This document shows, one piece after another, positions 20,070 through 30,843 of a stretch of 64,000 bases of DNA. The notes under the pieces are model-generated. The model saw nothing but the letters and a program-made list of their open reading frames with translations, did not search any database and was not told the DNA's origin. Every line of letters starts with the position of its first letter. Position 1 is the first letter of the stretch. This DNA comes from Agromyces sp. 3263 (GTDB taxonomy: Bacteria; Actinomycetota; Actinomycetes; Actinomycetales; Microbacteriaceae): the NCBI RefSeq assembly GCF_031456545.1, contig NZ_JAVDUV010000002.1, forward strand, positions 434,001-498,000, given 5' to 3'. Position numbers and translations under genes: made by a program.

Positions 20070-21485
20070 CTAGAGCACCTCGCCGACGACGTGCACGCGC
20101 ACGTCGTTGGTGGTGCCGGGGATGCCGGGAGGGGAACCGGAGATGATGACGACCTTCTCGCCGTTCACAGCCTTCCCGGTCTTGGCGAGCACGACGTCGA
20201 CCTGGCCGACCATCTGGTCGGTGTGGGTGACGCGGTCCACCACGTAGGACTCGACGCCCCAGTTCAGCGCCATCCGCCGCCGGATCGCGGGATCGGGCGT
20301 GAAGGCGATGATCGGGATGACTGAACGGATGCGCGACATCCGGCGAACCGACTCACCGGTCTCGGTGAACACGCACAGGTACTTCGCCTCGACGAAGTCG
20401 GCGACCTCGACCGCTGCGAGGGTGATCGCGCCGGCCTGCGTTCGGGGCTTGGTGCCGAGCGGCAGGATGCGGTCCAGCCCGTGCTCCTCGGTGGACTCGA
20501 CGATGCGCGCCATGGTCTTCACCGTGATGACGGGGTACTCCCCCACGCTGGTCTCGCCCGAGAGCATGACCGCGTCGGCGCCGTCGAGCACCGCGTTGGC
20601 GACGTCGGAGGTCTCGGCGCGCGTCGGCACCGGGCTGTGGATCATCGACTCGAGCATCTGCGTCGCCACGATGACCGGCTTCGCCAGGCGGCGGGCGATC
20701 TCGACCGCGCGCTTCTGCACGATCGGCACGGCCTCGAGGGGCAGCTCGACGCCGAGGTCGCCGCGCGCGACCATGATCGCGTCGAACGCCTCGGTGATCT
20801 CCTCGAGCGCGTCGACGGCCTGCGGCTTCTCGATCTTCGCGATCACCGGCACCCGCCGGCCGACCTCGGCCATGATCTCGTGCACGCGATCGATGTCGCT
20901 CGCGTTCCGCACGAAGGAGAGCGCGATGAGGTCGGCGCCGAGTTCGAGGCCCCAGCGCAGGTCTGCCTCGTCCTTCTCGGACAGCGCCGGCACGTTCACG
21001 GCGACGCCGGGCAGGTTGATGCCCTTGTTGTTCGACACCGGTCCGGCCACGATGACACGGGTGGTCACGACGGTGCCGTCGGTCTCGACGACCTCGACGC
21101 GCACCTTGCCGTCGTCGATGAGGAGGAAGTCACCGGGCTTGACGTCCTGGGGAAGTCCCTTGAACGTCGTGCCGACGAGCTCCTTCGTGCCCACGACGTC
21201 TTCGGTCGTGATCTTGAAGATGTCGCCCTCGGCGAGCTCGTGCGGGCCGTTCGCGAACTTGCCGAGCCGGATCTTCGGGCCCTGCAGGTCGACGAGCACC
21301 GCGACGGCGCGACCCGAGTCGTTCGCCGCCTTCCGCACGTTCTGGTAGACGCCCTCGTGGACGTCGTAGCTGCCGTGGCTGAGGTTCATCCGTGCCACGT
21401 CGATGCCCGCATCGACGATCGCCCGGATCTGCTCATAGCTCGATGTCGCCGGCCCGAGGGTGGCGACGATCTTCGCTCGTCTCAT
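20070..21485 (-). CDS. pyk: Pyruvate kinase
   Basis: Converts phosphoenolpyruvate and ADP to pyruvate and ATP, the last step of glycolysis. The 471-residue protein starts MRRAKIVATLGPATSS and has the active-site block (VPVIAKIEKPQAVDALEEI with the catalytic Lys), the Mg-binding MVARGDLGVELP segment and the MLSGETSVGEYPV motif; the C-terminal allosteric domain is complete. It lies 75 bases after gltD with a weak hairpin between, so it may have its own promoter. Confidence 0.97.
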   Translation of the reverse strand: MRRAKIVATLGPATSSYEQIRAIVDAGIDVARMNLSHGSYDVHEGVYQNVRKAANDSGRAVAVLVDLQGPKIRLGKFANGPHELAEGDIFKITTEDVVGTKELVGTTFKGLPQDVKPGDFLLIDDGKVRVEVVETDGTVVTTRVIVAGPVSNNKGINLPGVAVNVPALSEKDEADLRWGLELGADLIALSFVRNASDIDRVHEIMAEVGRRVPVIAKIEKPQAVDALEEITEAFDAIMVARGDLGVELPLEAVPIVQKRAVEIARRLAKPVIVATQMLESMIHSPVPTRAETSDVANAVLDGADAVMLSGETSVGEYPVITVKTMARIVESTEEHGLDRILPLGTKPRTQAGAITLAAVEVADFVEAKYLCVFTETGESVRRMSRIRSVIPIIAFTPDPAIRRRMALNWGVESYVVDRVTHTDQMVGQVDVVLAKTGKAVNGEKVVIISGSPPGIPGTTNDVRVHVVGEVL

Positions 21486-21536
21486 CTGGTGTGTGCTCCC
21501 GTGTTCCGCGCCGAGGCGCTGGGTTGTGGTCGTGCG

Positions 21537-21551
21537 ACGCGCCGTCGGCGC
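21537..21551 (-). terminator. Possible terminator after gltD
   Basis: CGCGCC-GTC-GGCGCG inverted repeat 9 bases after the gltD stop, in the gap before pyk. Short stem, no U-tract. Confidence 0.4.
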
Positions 21552-21560
21552 GCGCTGGGT

Positions 21561-23018
21561 CTAGATCGCGAAGGCGCGGGCGTGCGCCGGGATCGGGCTG
21601 GGCAGGTCGGTGTCGCCTTCAAGGTACCGGTCGACGGCGGATGCCGCAGCGCGGCCCTCGGCGATGGCCCACACGATGAGCGACTGGCCGCGACCGGCGT
21701 CGCCGGCGACGTACACGCCGGGCTGCGATGTCGAGTAGTCGCCGTCGCGCGCGATATTGCCCCGGTCGGTGACCGGGAGCTGCAGCTGCTCGTCGAGCTC
21801 GCGCGTCTCGGGGCCGGTGAACCCGAGGGCCAGGAGCACCAGGTCTGCCGGGATCTCGCGCTCGGTGCCGGCCTTGGGCACGCGACGTCCGTCGAGGTAT
21901 TCGGTCTCGGCCACGCGGATCGCGCGCACCTCGCCGGCGTCGTTCGCGAGGAACTCGACCGTCGACGCGAGGTAGTGGCGGTTGCCGCCCTCCTCGTGGG
22001 CGCTCTGCACCTCGAAGACGGTCGGATGCATCGGCCACGGCTGCTCGGCCGGACGCGTCGTGCCCGGCTCCTTGCCGATGGCGAGGTTGGTGACCGACAG
22101 CGCACCCTGGCGGTGGGCCGTGCCGATGCAGTCCGCGCCGGTGTCACCGCCGCCGAGGACGACGACGTGCTTGCCCTCGGCGCTGATCTGGTCGAAGACC
22201 TGGTCGCCGGCGAGGTGGCGGTTGGACTGCGTGAGGTACTCCATGGCGAAGTGCACGCCGGGCAGGTCGCGGCCCGGGATCGGCAGGTCGCGCGGCACCA
22301 TGGCCCCGGTCGCGACGACGACCGCGTCGTACCGCTCCCGCAGCTGCTCCCACGTGATGTCCACGCCGATGTTGACGCCCGCGCGGAAGCGGGTGCCCTC
22401 GGCGGTCATCTGCGCGAGCCGCAGGTCGAGGTGCCTCTTCTCCATCTTGAAATCGGGGATGCCGTAGCGCAGGAGACCGCCGATGCGGTCGTCGCGCTCG
22501 AAGACCGCCACGGTGTGTCCGGCCCGAGTGAGCTGCTGTGCGGCCGCGAGGCCCGCGGGTCCCGACCCGACGACCGCCACCGTCTTGCCGGTGAGGCGGC
22601 CGGGGGGCTGCGGCTGCACCCAGCCGTTGCCGAACGCCTGGTCGATGATCGAGACCTCGACCTGCTTGATGGTCACGGCGGGCTGGTTGATGCCGAGCAC
22701 GCACGCCGACTCGCAGGGCGCCGGGCAGAGCCGGCCCGTGAACTCGGGGAAGTTGTTCGTCGCGTGGAGGCGCTCGATCGCCGCGCGGCCCTCGCCACGC
22801 CACATGAGGTCGTTCCACTCGGGGATGAGGTTGCCGAGCGGGCAGCCCTGATGGCAGAACGGGATGCCGCAGTCCATGCAGCGTCCGGCCTGCCGGCGGA
22901 GCTGGGCGGGGTCGCCCTGCTCGTAGACCTCTTTCCAGTCCATGATGCGCACCGGCACGGGACGCCGCTTGGGCAGCTCGCGCTCGGTGACCTTCAGAAA
23001 GCCCTTCGGGTCAGCCAC
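21561..23018 (-). CDS. gltD: Glutamate synthase small (beta) subunit
   Basis: GltD takes electrons from NADPH through FAD and iron-sulfur clusters to the GltB subunit for reductive glutamate synthesis. The 485 residues show the cysteine cluster CMDCGIPFCHQGCP (C47, C50, C55, C59), a second set LCPAPCESACVLG (about 95-107), the FAD-binding VAVVGSGPAGLAAAQQL and the NADPH-binding VVVLGGGDTGADC. GTG start; GGAGGT lies 5 bases upstream and the start overlaps the TGA of the preceding 30-codon frame in GTGGCTGA. Confidence 0.96.
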   Translation of the reverse strand: MADPKGFLKVTERELPKRRPVPVRIMDWKEVYEQGDPAQLRRQAGRCMDCGIPFCHQGCPLGNLIPEWNDLMWRGEGRAAIERLHATNNFPEFTGRLCPAPCESACVLGINQPAVTIKQVEVSIIDQAFGNGWVQPQPPGRLTGKTVAVVGSGPAGLAAAQQLTRAGHTVAVFERDDRIGGLLRYGIPDFKMEKRHLDLRLAQMTAEGTRFRAGVNIGVDITWEQLRERYDAVVVATGAMVPRDLPIPGRDLPGVHFAMEYLTQSNRHLAGDQVFDQISAEGKHVVVLGGGDTGADCIGTAHRQGALSVTNLAIGKEPGTTRPAEQPWPMHPTVFEVQSAHEEGGNRHYLASTVEFLANDAGEVRAIRVAETEYLDGRRVPKAGTEREIPADLVLLALGFTGPETRELDEQLQLPVTDRGNIARDGDYSTSQPGVYVAGDAGRGQSLIVWAIAEGRAAASAVDRYLEGDTDLPSPIPAHARAFAI

Positions 23019-23116
23019 CCGTCACCTCCATGCGTTCGACGAGCAGCGCTCGGTTCGGGGAGAAGTCGTCGATGCCGATGGGCACCGCGGATGCGTCAGC
23101 CACCGGTCACCTCCAG
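23010..23116 (-). repeat. Duplicated gene-junction cassette between gltB and gltD
   Basis: Two near-identical 22-base segments (23095-23116 and 23010-23031; 20 of 22 bases equal) lie 85 bases apart. Each contains TGGAGGTGAC, a ribosome binding site, and GTGGCTGAC, in which a GTG start overlaps a TGA stop by 8 bases. The first ends gltB and opens the 30-codon frame; the second ends that frame and opens gltD. Confidence 0.85.
23011..23103 (-). CDS. 30-residue small protein between gltB and gltD (candidate)
   Basis: A 30-codon frame beginning [14 protein letters not shown] and ending [10 protein letters not shown]. It starts with GTG overlapping the gltB stop by 8 bases, has GGAGGT 5 bases upstream, and its stop overlaps the gltD start by the same 8 bases. 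Its last residues, MEVTGG, echo the GltB C-terminus LEVTGG, and its first three, MAD, match the GltD start. This fits a duplication of the original gltB/gltD overlap with about 63 unique bases between. It may be a real microprotein or simply a translated spacer that keeps GltB and GltD coupled; no family is recognised. Confidence 0.5.
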   Translation of the reverse strand: MADASAVPIGIDDFSPNRALLVERMEVTGG

Positions 23117-26100
23117 GATTCGCGTCCACACGACGTCGCCGTCGGGGTCGAGCCCCTCGTCGACGGCGCTCTGGCGCGTGCGGAGCACCGCCGCGTAGTC
23201 GCGCGGCAGCACCTTGGTGAAGCGGTCGAGCGCGGCATCCCCCTCTGCGAGGATCCTGGCGGCGACCGCGGAGTCCGTGGTCTCGAGGTGCTGCTCGAGC
23301 AGGTCGCGCACGATCTCGCGGTCGGCGCTGCCGAGCGGGTGCAGCTCGAGCTCACCCGAGCTCAGCGACTCGCGGTTCACCCGGTCCTCGTGGAGCCCGA
23401 GCACGTACGCCGTGCCCCCGGACATGCCGGCTCCGAGGTTGCGCCCGGTCTCGCCGAGGATGAGCGCGAGGCCGCCGGTCATGTACTCGAGCGCGTGGTC
23501 GCCGACGCCCTCGACGACCGCGGTCGCTCCCGAGTTGCGCACGAGGAACCGCTCGCCGACGATGCCGCGGATGAACATGCTGCCGCGGGTGGCGCCGTAG
23601 CCGATGACGTTGCCGGCGATCACGTTCTGCTCGGCGACGAATCCGCTGTCCCGCGAGGGACGCAGCACGAGCTGTCCGCCCGAGAGCCCCTTGCCGACGT
23701 AGTCGTTCGAGTCGCCCTCGAGGCGGAGCGTGATGCCGCTCGGGAGGAACGCGCCGAGCGACTGGCCGGCGGAGCCGGTCAGGGTGACGTCGATGGAGCC
23801 CGGCGGCAGGCCGTGCTCGCCGCGCAGGACGGTGACCTCGTGCCCGAGCATCGTGCCGACCGCACGCTCGGTGTTCTTGATCGGCAGCTCGATCTGCACG
23901 GTGCCGCCGGTGTCGAGGACGATGCGGCTGCGGCGGATGAGCTCGTTGTCGAAGTGCTGGTCGAGCTCGTGGTCCTGGTGGCGGAGGTTGCGCCGCGGCT
24001 CGGACTCCGAGAAGTCCGGGCCGACGAGCACCGGCGTGAGGTCGAGCCCCGCCGCCTTCCAGTGCGAGACCGCACGGTCGACGTCGAGCAGGTCGCGACG
24101 CCCGATGATGTCGTCGAGCGAGCGGTAGCCGAGCTCCGCGAGGTACTCCCGCACCTCCTGCGCGATGAACTCGAAGAAGTTCACGACGAACTCGGGCTTG
24201 CCCGAGAAGCGCTTGCGCAGCTCGGGGTTCTGCGTCGCGACGCCCACCGGGCAGGTGTCGAGGTGGCAGACGCGCATCATGACGCAGCCCTGCACGACGA
24301 GTGGCGCGGTCGCGAAGCCGAACTCCTCCGCACCGAGCAGCGCGCCGATGATGACGTCCCGGCCCGACTTCAGCTGGCCGTCGACCTGCACGACCACGCG
24401 GTCGCGCATGCCGTTCAGCATGAGCGTCTGCTGGGTCTCCGCGAGGCCGAGCTCCCACGGCGTGCCGGCGTGCTTCAGCGAGTTCAGGGGGCTCGCGCCC
24501 GTGCCGCCGTCGTGCCCCGAGACGAGGATGACGTCGGCCAGGGCCTTGGCCGTGCCGGCCGCGACGGCCCCGATGCCCGACTGGCTCACGAGCTTCACGT
24601 GCACGCGCGCCTTGGGATTGGCCCGCTTGAGGTCGAAGATGAGCTGCTTGAGGTCTTCGATCGAATAGATGTCGTGGTGCGGGGGCGGCGAGATGAGGCC
24701 GACGCCCGCGGTCGCGTGCCGGGTGCGTGCCACCCATGGGTAGACCTTGGTGGGCGGCAGCTGTCCGCCCTCGCCCGGCTTGGCGCCCTGCGCGAGCTTG
24801 ATCTGGATGTCGTCGGCGTGCGTGAGGTACATGCTCGTCACGCCGAAACGGCCCGACGCGACCTGCTTGATCGCGCTGCGACGCTCGGGGTCGAGGAGCC
24901 GGTCGAGGTCCTCGCCGCCTTCCCCGGTGTTCGACTTCGCGCCGATCCGATTCATGGCGATGGCGAGCGACTCGTGGGCCTCCTTCGAGATCGAGCCGTA
25001 GCTCATCGCGCCCGTCGAGAAGCGCTTGACGATGGACTCCACGGACTCGATCTCGTCGATCGGCAGCGGTTGGCGGGCTCCGGTGCGCAGCGCGAACATC
25101 CCACGAAGCGTCATGAGCTCCTCGGCCTGCGCGTCGACGAGCGACGTGTACTCGCGGAAGATGTCGTACCGGCGGTTGCGCGTGGCGTGCTGCAGGCGGA
25201 ACACCGTCTCGGGGTTGAAGAGGTGCGGTGAGCCGTCGCGGCGCCACTGGTACTCGCCGCCCGTGGTGAGCCGCTCGTGCGCACGCACGGCGGCGTCCTC
25301 GGGGTAGGCCACGCGGTGCCGGTGCAGGTTCTCGGATGCGACCACGTCGATGCCGACGCCGCCGAGCTTCGAGTTCGTGCCGGTGAAGTACTCGTCGATG
25401 AAGTCCTGCGCGAGCCCGACCGCCTCGAAGGCCTGGGCGCCGGCGTAGGACGAGATGGTGGAGATGCCCATCTTCGACATGATCTTCAGCACGCCCTTGC
25501 CGAGCGCCTTGATGACGTTGCGCACGGCCTGCTCGGGGGTGACACCGGTGATCACGCCGGCTCGCACGAGGTCTTCGCAGGTCTCCATCGCGAGGTACGG
25601 GTTGACGGCGGAGGCACCGTAGCCCACGAGCAGCGCGACGTGGTGCACCTCGCGCACGTCGCCGGCCTCGACGACGAGCCCGACCTTCATGCGGGTCTCC
25701 GACCGGATGAGGTGGTGGTGCACGGCCGAGAGCATGAGCAGCGAGGGAATGGGCGCGAGGTCCTTGTTGGAGTCGCGGTCGGAGAGCACGATGAACGACG
25801 CGCCCTCCTCGATCGCCTCGTCGACCTCGTCGCACATCTCGTCGAGTCGCGCACGCATGGCCTCGGGACCGTCGTCGACGCGGTAGAGCCCCTTCAGCGT
25901 CTTGGTCGTGCGCGCGCCGACCCGCGGGTCGATGTGCACGATCTTCGCCAGCTCGTCGTTGTCGATGACCGGGAAGTCGAGCGACACCTGGCGGGCGTGG
26001 TCGGGCCCGGCGGTCAGGAGGTTCCGCTCGGGGCCGAGCGAGGACCCGAGCGACGTGACCACGGCCTCGCGGATCGAGTCGAGCGGCGGGTTGGTGACCT

Positions 26101-27673
26101 GCGCGAACTGCTGCGTGAAGTAGTCGAAGAGCAGGCGCGGCCGCTGCGACAGCACTGCGATCGGGGTGTCGGATCCCATCGCGCCGAGCGGCTCCTGGCC
26201 GGTCTTGGCCATGGGCGTGAGGAGGATCTTCACCTCCTCCTCGGTGTAGCCGAAGGTGCGCTGGCGACGGTTCACGGAGGCGGGCGGGTGCACGATGTGC
26301 TCGCGCTCGGGCAGCTCCGAGAGGCGGATGCGGCCCTCCTCGAGCCAGTCGCCCCACGGCTCGGATGCCGCGAGGTCGGCCTTGATCTCGTCGTCCTCGA
26401 TGAGGCGCCCGGCCTCGGTGTCGACGAGGAACATGCGCCCTGGCTGCAGGCGGCCCTTGCGCACGATCTTCGACTGGTCGATGTCGAGCACGCCGATCTC
26501 GCTCGCCAGCACCACGAGGCCGTCGTCGGTGACGATGTACCGGCCGGGACGCAGTCCGTTGCGGTCGAGCGTCGCGCCGACGAGCGAGCCGTCGGTGAAC
26601 ACGATGGCCGCTGGGCCGTCCCACGGCTCCATGAGCATCGAGTGGTACTCGTAGAAGGCGCGGCGGGCGGGGTCGATCTCGGTCTGGTTCTCCCAGGCCT
26701 CGGGCACCATCATCATGACCGCGTGCGGAAGGCTGCGGCCCGAGAGGGTCAGCAGCTCGACGACCTCGTCGAACGAGGCCGAGTCGCTCGCGCCGGGCGT
26801 GACGATCGGGAGGATCGGGTCGAGGTCGCCGAGCAGCTCCGACTCGAGCTGCGACTGGCGCGCGCGCATCCAGTTGCGGTTGCCCTGGATGGTGTTGATC
26901 TCGCCGTTGTGCGCGATCATCCGGAACGGCTGCGCGAGCGGCCACGACGGGAACGTGTTCGTGGAGTACCGCGAGTGCACGAGGGCGAGCTTCGATGCGA
27001 ACCGCTCGTCGGAGAGGTCGGGGTAGAACGGCTCCAGCTGGAGCGTGGTCACCATGCCCTTGTAGACGAGGGTGCGGCACGACAGCGACGCGAAGTAGAG
27101 CTCGAGTTCGCGCTCCGCGCGCTTGCGCAGCCGGAACGTGAGCCGGTCGAGCGCGATGCCCTCGAGCCGGGCGCCCTCCGACGTCGTCGCGGACGACTGC
27201 ACGAAGAGCTGCTGCACGACCGGCATGGCCGCACGGGCGAGGGTGCCGAGCTCGTCGGGACGCACGGGCACCTCGCGCCACCCGAGCACCTCGAGGCCCT
27301 CGGATGCCGCGAGCTGGGCGAAGCGCCGCTTGACGCTGCTGCGCGCCGTCGGGTCGACGGGCAGGAAGGCGTTGCCCACGGCGTAGGAGCCGGCGGCGGG
27401 CAGCGTGAAGGGTGCGACCGCGCGCAGGAACGCATCGGGCACCTGGGTGATGATGCCCGCTCCGTCGCCGGTGCCCGCGTCGGAACCGACGGCACCCCGG
27501 TGCTCGAGGTGGCGAAGGGCGTCGAGCGCCGCGGTGATGATGTCGTGTCCGGCTGAGCCCCGGAGGGTCGCGACCATCGCGAGGCCGCAGGCGTCCTTCT
27601 CGGCGGCCGGGTCGTAGAGACCCTGGGCGTCGGGAACGAGACTGAACCTCGAGAAGGGTGGAGTGAGCGACAC
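23096..27673 (-). CDS. gltB: Glutamate synthase large (alpha) subunit
   Basis: Transfers the amide of glutamine to 2-oxoglutarate, giving two glutamates. The roughly 1525-residue protein has a class II glutamine amidotransferase domain whose nucleophile Cys29 ([13 protein letters not shown]) becomes N-terminal after removal of a propeptide, then the central domain, the FMN-binding synthase domain ([17 protein letters not shown]), the 3Fe-4S ligands in [17 protein letters not shown] and the C-terminal beta-helix (GGTAYVLG). Start chosen: GTG at 27673, with GAGGA 8 bases upstream; an ATG at 27688 is the main alternative and would add five residues to the propeptide. Coupled to the 30-codon frame and gltD downstream. 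Confidence 0.95.
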   Translation of the reverse strand: MSLTPPFSRFSLVPDAQGLYDPAAEKDACGLAMVATLRGSAGHDIITAALDALRHLEHRGAVGSDAGTGDGAGIITQVPDAFLRAVAPFTLPAAGSYAVGNAFLPVDPTARSSVKRRFAQLAASEGLEVLGWREVPVRPDELGTLARAAMPVVQQLFVQSSATTSEGARLEGIALDRLTFRLRKRAERELELYFASLSCRTLVYKGMVTTLQLEPFYPDLSDERFASKLALVHSRYSTNTFPSWPLAQPFRMIAHNGEINTIQGNRNWMRARQSQLESELLGDLDPILPIVTPGASDSASFDEVVELLTLSGRSLPHAVMMMVPEAWENQTEIDPARRAFYEYHSMLMEPWDGPAAIVFTDGSLVGATLDRNGLRPGRYIVTDDGLVVLASEIGVLDIDQSKIVRKGRLQPGRMFLVDTEAGRLIEDDEIKADLAASEPWGDWLEEGRIRLSELPEREHIVHPPASVNRRQRTFGYTEEEVKILLTPMAKTGQEPLGAMGSDTPIAVLSQRPRLLFDYFTQQFAQVTNPPLDSIREAVVTSLGSSLGPERNLLTAGPDHARQVSLDFPVIDNDELAKIVHIDPRVGARTTKTLKGLYRVDDGPEAMRARLDEMCDEVDEAIEEGASFIVLSDRDSNKDLAPIPSLLMLSAVHHHLIRSETRMKVGLVVEAGDVREVHHVALLVGYGASAVNPYLAMETCEDLVRAGVITGVTPEQAVRNVIKALGKGVLKIMSKMGISTISSYAGAQAFEAVGLAQDFIDEYFTGTNSKLGGVGIDVVASENLHRHRVAYPEDAAVRAHERLTTGGEYQWRRDGSPHLFNPETVFRLQHATRNRRYDIFREYTSLVDAQAEELMTLRGMFALRTGARQPLPIDEIESVESIVKRFSTGAMSYGSISKEAHESLAIAMNRIGAKSNTGEGGEDLDRLLDPERRSAIKQVASGRFGVTSMYLTHADDIQIKLAQGAKPGEGGQLPPTKVYPWVARTRHATAGVGLISPPPHHDIYSIEDLKQLIFDLKRANPKARVHVKLVSQSGIGAVAAGTAKALADVILVSGHDGGTGASPLNSLKHAGTPWELGLAETQQTLMLNGMRDRVVVQVDGQLKSGRDVIIGALLGAEEFGFATAPLVVQGCVMMRVCHLDTCPVGVATQNPELRKRFSGKPEFVVNFFEFIAQEVREYLAELGYRSLDDIIGRRDLLDVDRAVSHWKAAGLDLTPVLVGPDFSESEPRRNLRHQDHELDQHFDNELIRRSRIVLDTGGTVQIELPIKNTERAVGTMLGHEVTVLRGEHGLPPGSIDVTLTGSAGQSLGAFLPSGITLRLEGDSNDYVGKGLSGGQLVLRPSRDSGFVAEQNVIAGNVIGYGATRGSMFIRGIVGERFLVRNSGATAVVEGVGDHALEYMTGGLALILGETGRNLGAGMSGGTAYVLGLHEDRVNRESLSSGELELHPLGSADREIVRDLLEQHLETTDSAVAARILAEGDAALDRFTKVLPRDYAAVLRTRQSAVDEGLDPDGDVVWTRILEVTGG

Positions 27674-27685
27674 GTGGACCGTCCT

Positions 27686-27731
27686 CATCAACTAGTTAGG
27701 CAGCAGGGGACGTCGTCGGCCCTTCGAAGGG
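27686..27731 (-). promoter_or_regulatory. gltB upstream region with two palindromes
   Basis: CCCTTCGAAGGG (27720-27731), a perfect 12-base palindrome, and an AT-rich AACTAGTT palindrome (27689-27696) lie just upstream of gltB. They look like operator half-sites for a dimeric regulator; no named consensus is matched. Confidence 0.3.
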
Positions 27732-27782
27732 ATGTCGCGGCGCATGGTGCGGCGTCGCGTCGGAGAACTGGGAGATGGGGCG

Positions 27783-28793
27783 CTACGCGGAGGTAGAACG
27801 GCTCGAGCTTGTGGCTGCCGTCTCGCCCGTGCTGTTCTCGCCCTCGACGCCATCGTCGAGAGAGTCGGAGTCGGACTCGGTTTCGTCCGAGTCTACCTCA
27901 GGGTCGGGGCGCTTCCATTCACGGCCCGGAACGTAGGGCGAGAGCTCGTCGCCGGTGTGCCGGCGCCGCTGCACGATGAGGATCACGATGCCGAGGATGA
28001 CCGCGGCCCACGACGCCCAGACGTTCACCCGCACCCCGAGGAACATCTCGCTCGGGTCGACGCGGATGGCCTCGAAGAACGAGCGGCCGAGACCGTACCA
28101 GATGAGGTAGATCGCGAACGCCTTGCCCCAGCGGAGGTTGAGGCGACGTTCGAGGAGGATGATCAGCGCCGCGCCCGCGAGGTTCCAGATGATCTCGTAG
28201 AGGAACGTCGGGTGGAACAGCGTGCCGTCGGGAAGCCCGGCCGGGAACGCGACGTTCGACGACTCGATCTCGAGACCCCACGGCAGGTCGGTGGGCATGC
28301 CGAACAGCTCGTGGTTGAACCAGTTGCCGAGGCGTCCGGCGGCCTGCGCCACGAGGAGGCCGGGGGCGAGGGCGTCGGCGAAGGACCAGAACCGGATGCC
28401 GGTCATGCGGCATCCGATCCACACGCCGATCGCGCCGCCGATGAGCGATCCGTAGATCGCGTTGCCGCCCTCCCAGATGTTCCAGATGGCGCCCGGCTGG
28501 AGCGGGTTCCAGACGTTGGCGCCCTCGTAGAAGTAGTCGTTCGGGTGGGTCAGCACGTGGTAGATGCGCGCACCGATGATGCCGAGCGGAACCGCCCACA
28601 GCGCGATGTCGAGGACCACGCCGGGTTCGGCGCCCCGCTTGGTGAGGCGGCGCGAGGTGATGACCACCGCGAGGATGATGCCGACCAGGATGCACAGCGC
28701 GTACATGTGGATGTTGAGCTGCAACCCGAACAGGTTGATCTCCCAGATCTGCCATTCGTAGTCGGGGCTCGGGATGCTGAGCGGTGCGATCAC
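27783..28793 (-). CDS. lgt: Prolipoprotein diacylglyceryl transferase
   Basis: Lgt moves diacylglycerol from phosphatidylglycerol to the lipobox cysteine of prolipoproteins, in the cytoplasmic membrane. The 336-residue protein has about seven membrane segments and the Lgt signature GRLGNWFNHELFGMPTDLPW. The N-terminal HMYALCILVGIILAV segment and YHVLTHP are also typical. The last 60 or so residues form an acidic, Ser/Thr-rich cytoplasmic tail absent from short Lgt forms. GTG start with only a distant GGAAAGG; start somewhat uncertain. It ends the rpe-his-trp-lgt run. Confidence 0.94.
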   Translation of the reverse strand: MIAPLSIPSPDYEWQIWEINLFGLQLNIHMYALCILVGIILAVVITSRRLTKRGAEPGVVLDIALWAVPLGIIGARIYHVLTHPNDYFYEGANVWNPLQPGAIWNIWEGGNAIYGSLIGGAIGVWIGCRMTGIRFWSFADALAPGLLVAQAAGRLGNWFNHELFGMPTDLPWGLEIESSNVAFPAGLPDGTLFHPTFLYEIIWNLAGAALIILLERRLNLRWGKAFAIYLIWYGLGRSFFEAIRVDPSEMFLGVRVNVWASWAAVILGIVILIVQRRRHTGDELSPYVPGREWKRPDPEVDSDETESDSDSLDDGVEGENSTGETAATSSSRSTSA

Positions 28794-28851
28794 TCGGGCT
28801 GCTGCCTTTCCTCATGCGACTGGTGGCCCGTCAGGCCCCAGTCAGCGTACT

Positions 28852-29637
28852 TCACTCCGAGCGCGTGCCGCGCGCGAGCGCCGCGGCCAGTTCGCCGGCC
28901 CCGGCGACGCCGCCCTCGGCGAGGGCCTTCACGAGCGCCGAGCCGACGATCGCGCCGTCGGCGTACTCGAGCACCTCGGCCACCTGGGCGGCCGTGGAGA
29001 TGCCGAGGCCCACGCAGCTCGCCGGCGCGCCGGCATCCGCGAGCCGGGAGACGAGCGTGCGCGCCGCCTGGTCGACGTCGGTGCGGGCACCCGTGATGCC
29101 CATGGTCGAGACCGCGTAGACGAAGCCGCGGCTGGCCTCGACCGCCTGGCGGATGCGCGTGTCGGTGGAGGTGGGCGCCGCGAGGAACACCCGGTCGAGC
29201 CCGGTGCGATCGGAGGCGGCGATCCAGTCGGCCGCCTCGTCGGGGATGAGGTCGGGAGTGATGAGGCCCGCTCCCCCGGCCGCGGCGAGGTCGTCCGCGA
29301 AGCGATCGACCCCGTACTGCACGACGGGGTTCCAGTAGGTCATGATCAGCACCGGGGCATCCGTGCGCTCGGTGATGCGGCGCACCGCCTCGAAGCCGTC
29401 CGCGAGCCGGAACCCGTTGCCGAGGGCCTGCTGCGTCGCGGCCTGGATGACCGGGCCGTCCATGACCGGGTCGGAGTAGGGCAGGCCGAGCTCGAGCACG
29501 TCGACGCCGTTCTCCACGAGCGCCACGGCCGCCTCGACGCTCTCGTCGAGAGTCGGGAAGCCGACCGGGAGGTAGCCGATGAGCGCGCCGCCGGCCTCCT
29601 CGTTGCGCCGGCGGATGACGGGACCGGCGGTTCTCAC
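28852..29637 (-). CDS. trpA: Tryptophan synthase alpha subunit
   Basis: Cleaves indole-3-glycerol phosphate to indole and glyceraldehyde 3-phosphate. 261 residues with [19 protein letters not shown] (catalytic Glu and Asp), [12 protein letters not shown] and VGLGIST. The GTG start overlaps the trpB stop in GTGA, giving translational coupling of the two subunits. An open frame continues upstream in the same phase through trpB, but it is a shadow. Confidence 0.95.
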   Translation of the reverse strand: MRTAGPVIRRRNEEAGGALIGYLPVGFPTLDESVEAAVALVENGVDVLELGLPYSDPVMDGPVIQAATQQALGNGFRLADGFEAVRRITERTDAPVLIMTYWNPVVQYGVDRFADDLAAAGGAGLITPDLIPDEAADWIAASDRTGLDRVFLAAPTSTDTRIRQAVEASRGFVYAVSTMGITGARTDVDQAARTLVSRLADAGAPASCVGLGISTAAQVAEVLEYADGAIVGSALVKALAEGGVAGAGELAAALARGTRSE

Positions 29638-30842
29638 TTGGGGTGCTCCTCGTCGTACAGCTCGAAGTACTTCGCTGCGGTGTCCATGTCCTTGTCGCCG
29701 CGGCCCGAGAGGTTCACCAGGATCGTGGCGTCGGAGCCGAGCTCGCGACCGAGCTCCAGGGTGCCCGCGAGGGCGTGCGCCGACTCGATCGCCGGGATGA
29801 TGCCCTCGGTGCGGGTGAGCAGCCGCAGCGCCTCCATGGCGGCGGCATCCGTCACCGGTCGGTACTGCGCCCGGCCGATCGCCGAGAGCCAGGAGTGCTC
29901 GGGGCCGACGCCGGGGTAGTCGAGGCCGGCGGAGATCGAGTGCGACTCGATGGTCTGGCCGTCGTCGTCCTGCAGGAGGTAGCTGCGCGCACCGTGCAGC
30001 ACGCCGGGCCGGCCCTTGGTGATCGTGGCCGCGTGGCGCTCGGTGTCGACGCCCTCGCCGCCCGCCTCGAAGCCGTAGAGGCCGACCTCGACGTCGTCGA
30101 GGAACGCGTGGAAGATGCCGATGGCGTTCGAGCCGCCGCCCACGCACGCGGTGACCGCGGTGGGCAGCGCACCGGTGAGGTCGATGACCTGCTGCCGCGC
30201 CTCCTCGCCGATGATCTTCTGGAAGTCGCGGACCATCTCGGGGAACGGGTGCGGCCCCGCGACCGTGCCGAAGATGTAGTTGGTGCTCGCCACGTTCGTG
30301 ACCCAGTCGCGCATCGCCTCGTTGATGGCGTCCTTCAGCGTGCGGGAGCCCGCGGTGACGGCCACGACCTCTGCGCCGAGGAGGCGCATGCGTGCGACGT
30401 TCAGCGCCTGGCGCTCGGTGTCGACCTCGCCCATGTAGATCGTGCACTCGAGACCGAACAGCGCCGCTGCGGTGGCCGTGGCGACGCCGTGCTGCCCGGC
30501 CCCCGTCTCGGCGATGACCCGCGACTTGCCGATGCGCTTGGTGAGCAGCGCCTGGCCGAGCACGTTGTTGATCTTGTGCGAGCCCGTGTGGTTGAGGTCC
30601 TCGCGCTTCAGGATGACGCGGGCGCCCCCGGCGTGGGCCGCGAAGCGCGGCACCTCGGTGATGATCGACGGCCGCCCGGTGTAGCTGCGGCCGAGCTCGG
30701 CGAGCTCGGCGCCGAAGGCGGGATCGAGCTTGGCGAGGTCGTACGCCTCGCCGAGCTCGTCGAGGGCGGCGATCAGGGATTCGGGCACGAATCGCCCCCC
30801 GAAGTCGCCGAAGTACGGACCGGTCTGCGCTCTGAGCGCCAT
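29634..30842 (-). CDS. trpB: Tryptophan synthase beta subunit
   Basis: PLP enzyme joining indole to serine to make tryptophan. 402 residues; the PLP lysine lies in [20 protein letters not shown], the phosphate-binding loop in [10 protein letters not shown], and [12 protein letters not shown] and [10 protein letters not shown] are typical. The ATG follows the trpC stop by one base (TGAcATG). Begins [20 protein letters not shown] as expected; upstream in-frame codons belong to the trpC region. Confidence 0.97.
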   Translation of the reverse strand: MALRAQTGPYFGDFGGRFVPESLIAALDELGEAYDLAKLDPAFGAELAELGRSYTGRPSIITEVPRFAAHAGGARVILKREDLNHTGSHKINNVLGQALLTKRIGKSRVIAETGAGQHGVATATAAALFGLECTIYMGEVDTERQALNVARMRLLGAEVVAVTAGSRTLKDAINEAMRDWVTNVASTNYIFGTVAGPHPFPEMVRDFQKIIGEEARQQVIDLTGALPTAVTACVGGGSNAIGIFHAFLDDVEVGLYGFEAGGEGVDTERHAATITKGRPGVLHGARSYLLQDDDGQTIESHSISAGLDYPGVGPEHSWLSAIGRAQYRPVTDAAAMEALRLLTRTEGIIPAIESAHALAGTLELGRELGSDATILVNLSGRGDKDMDTAAKYFELYDEEHPK

Positions 30843-30843
30843 G

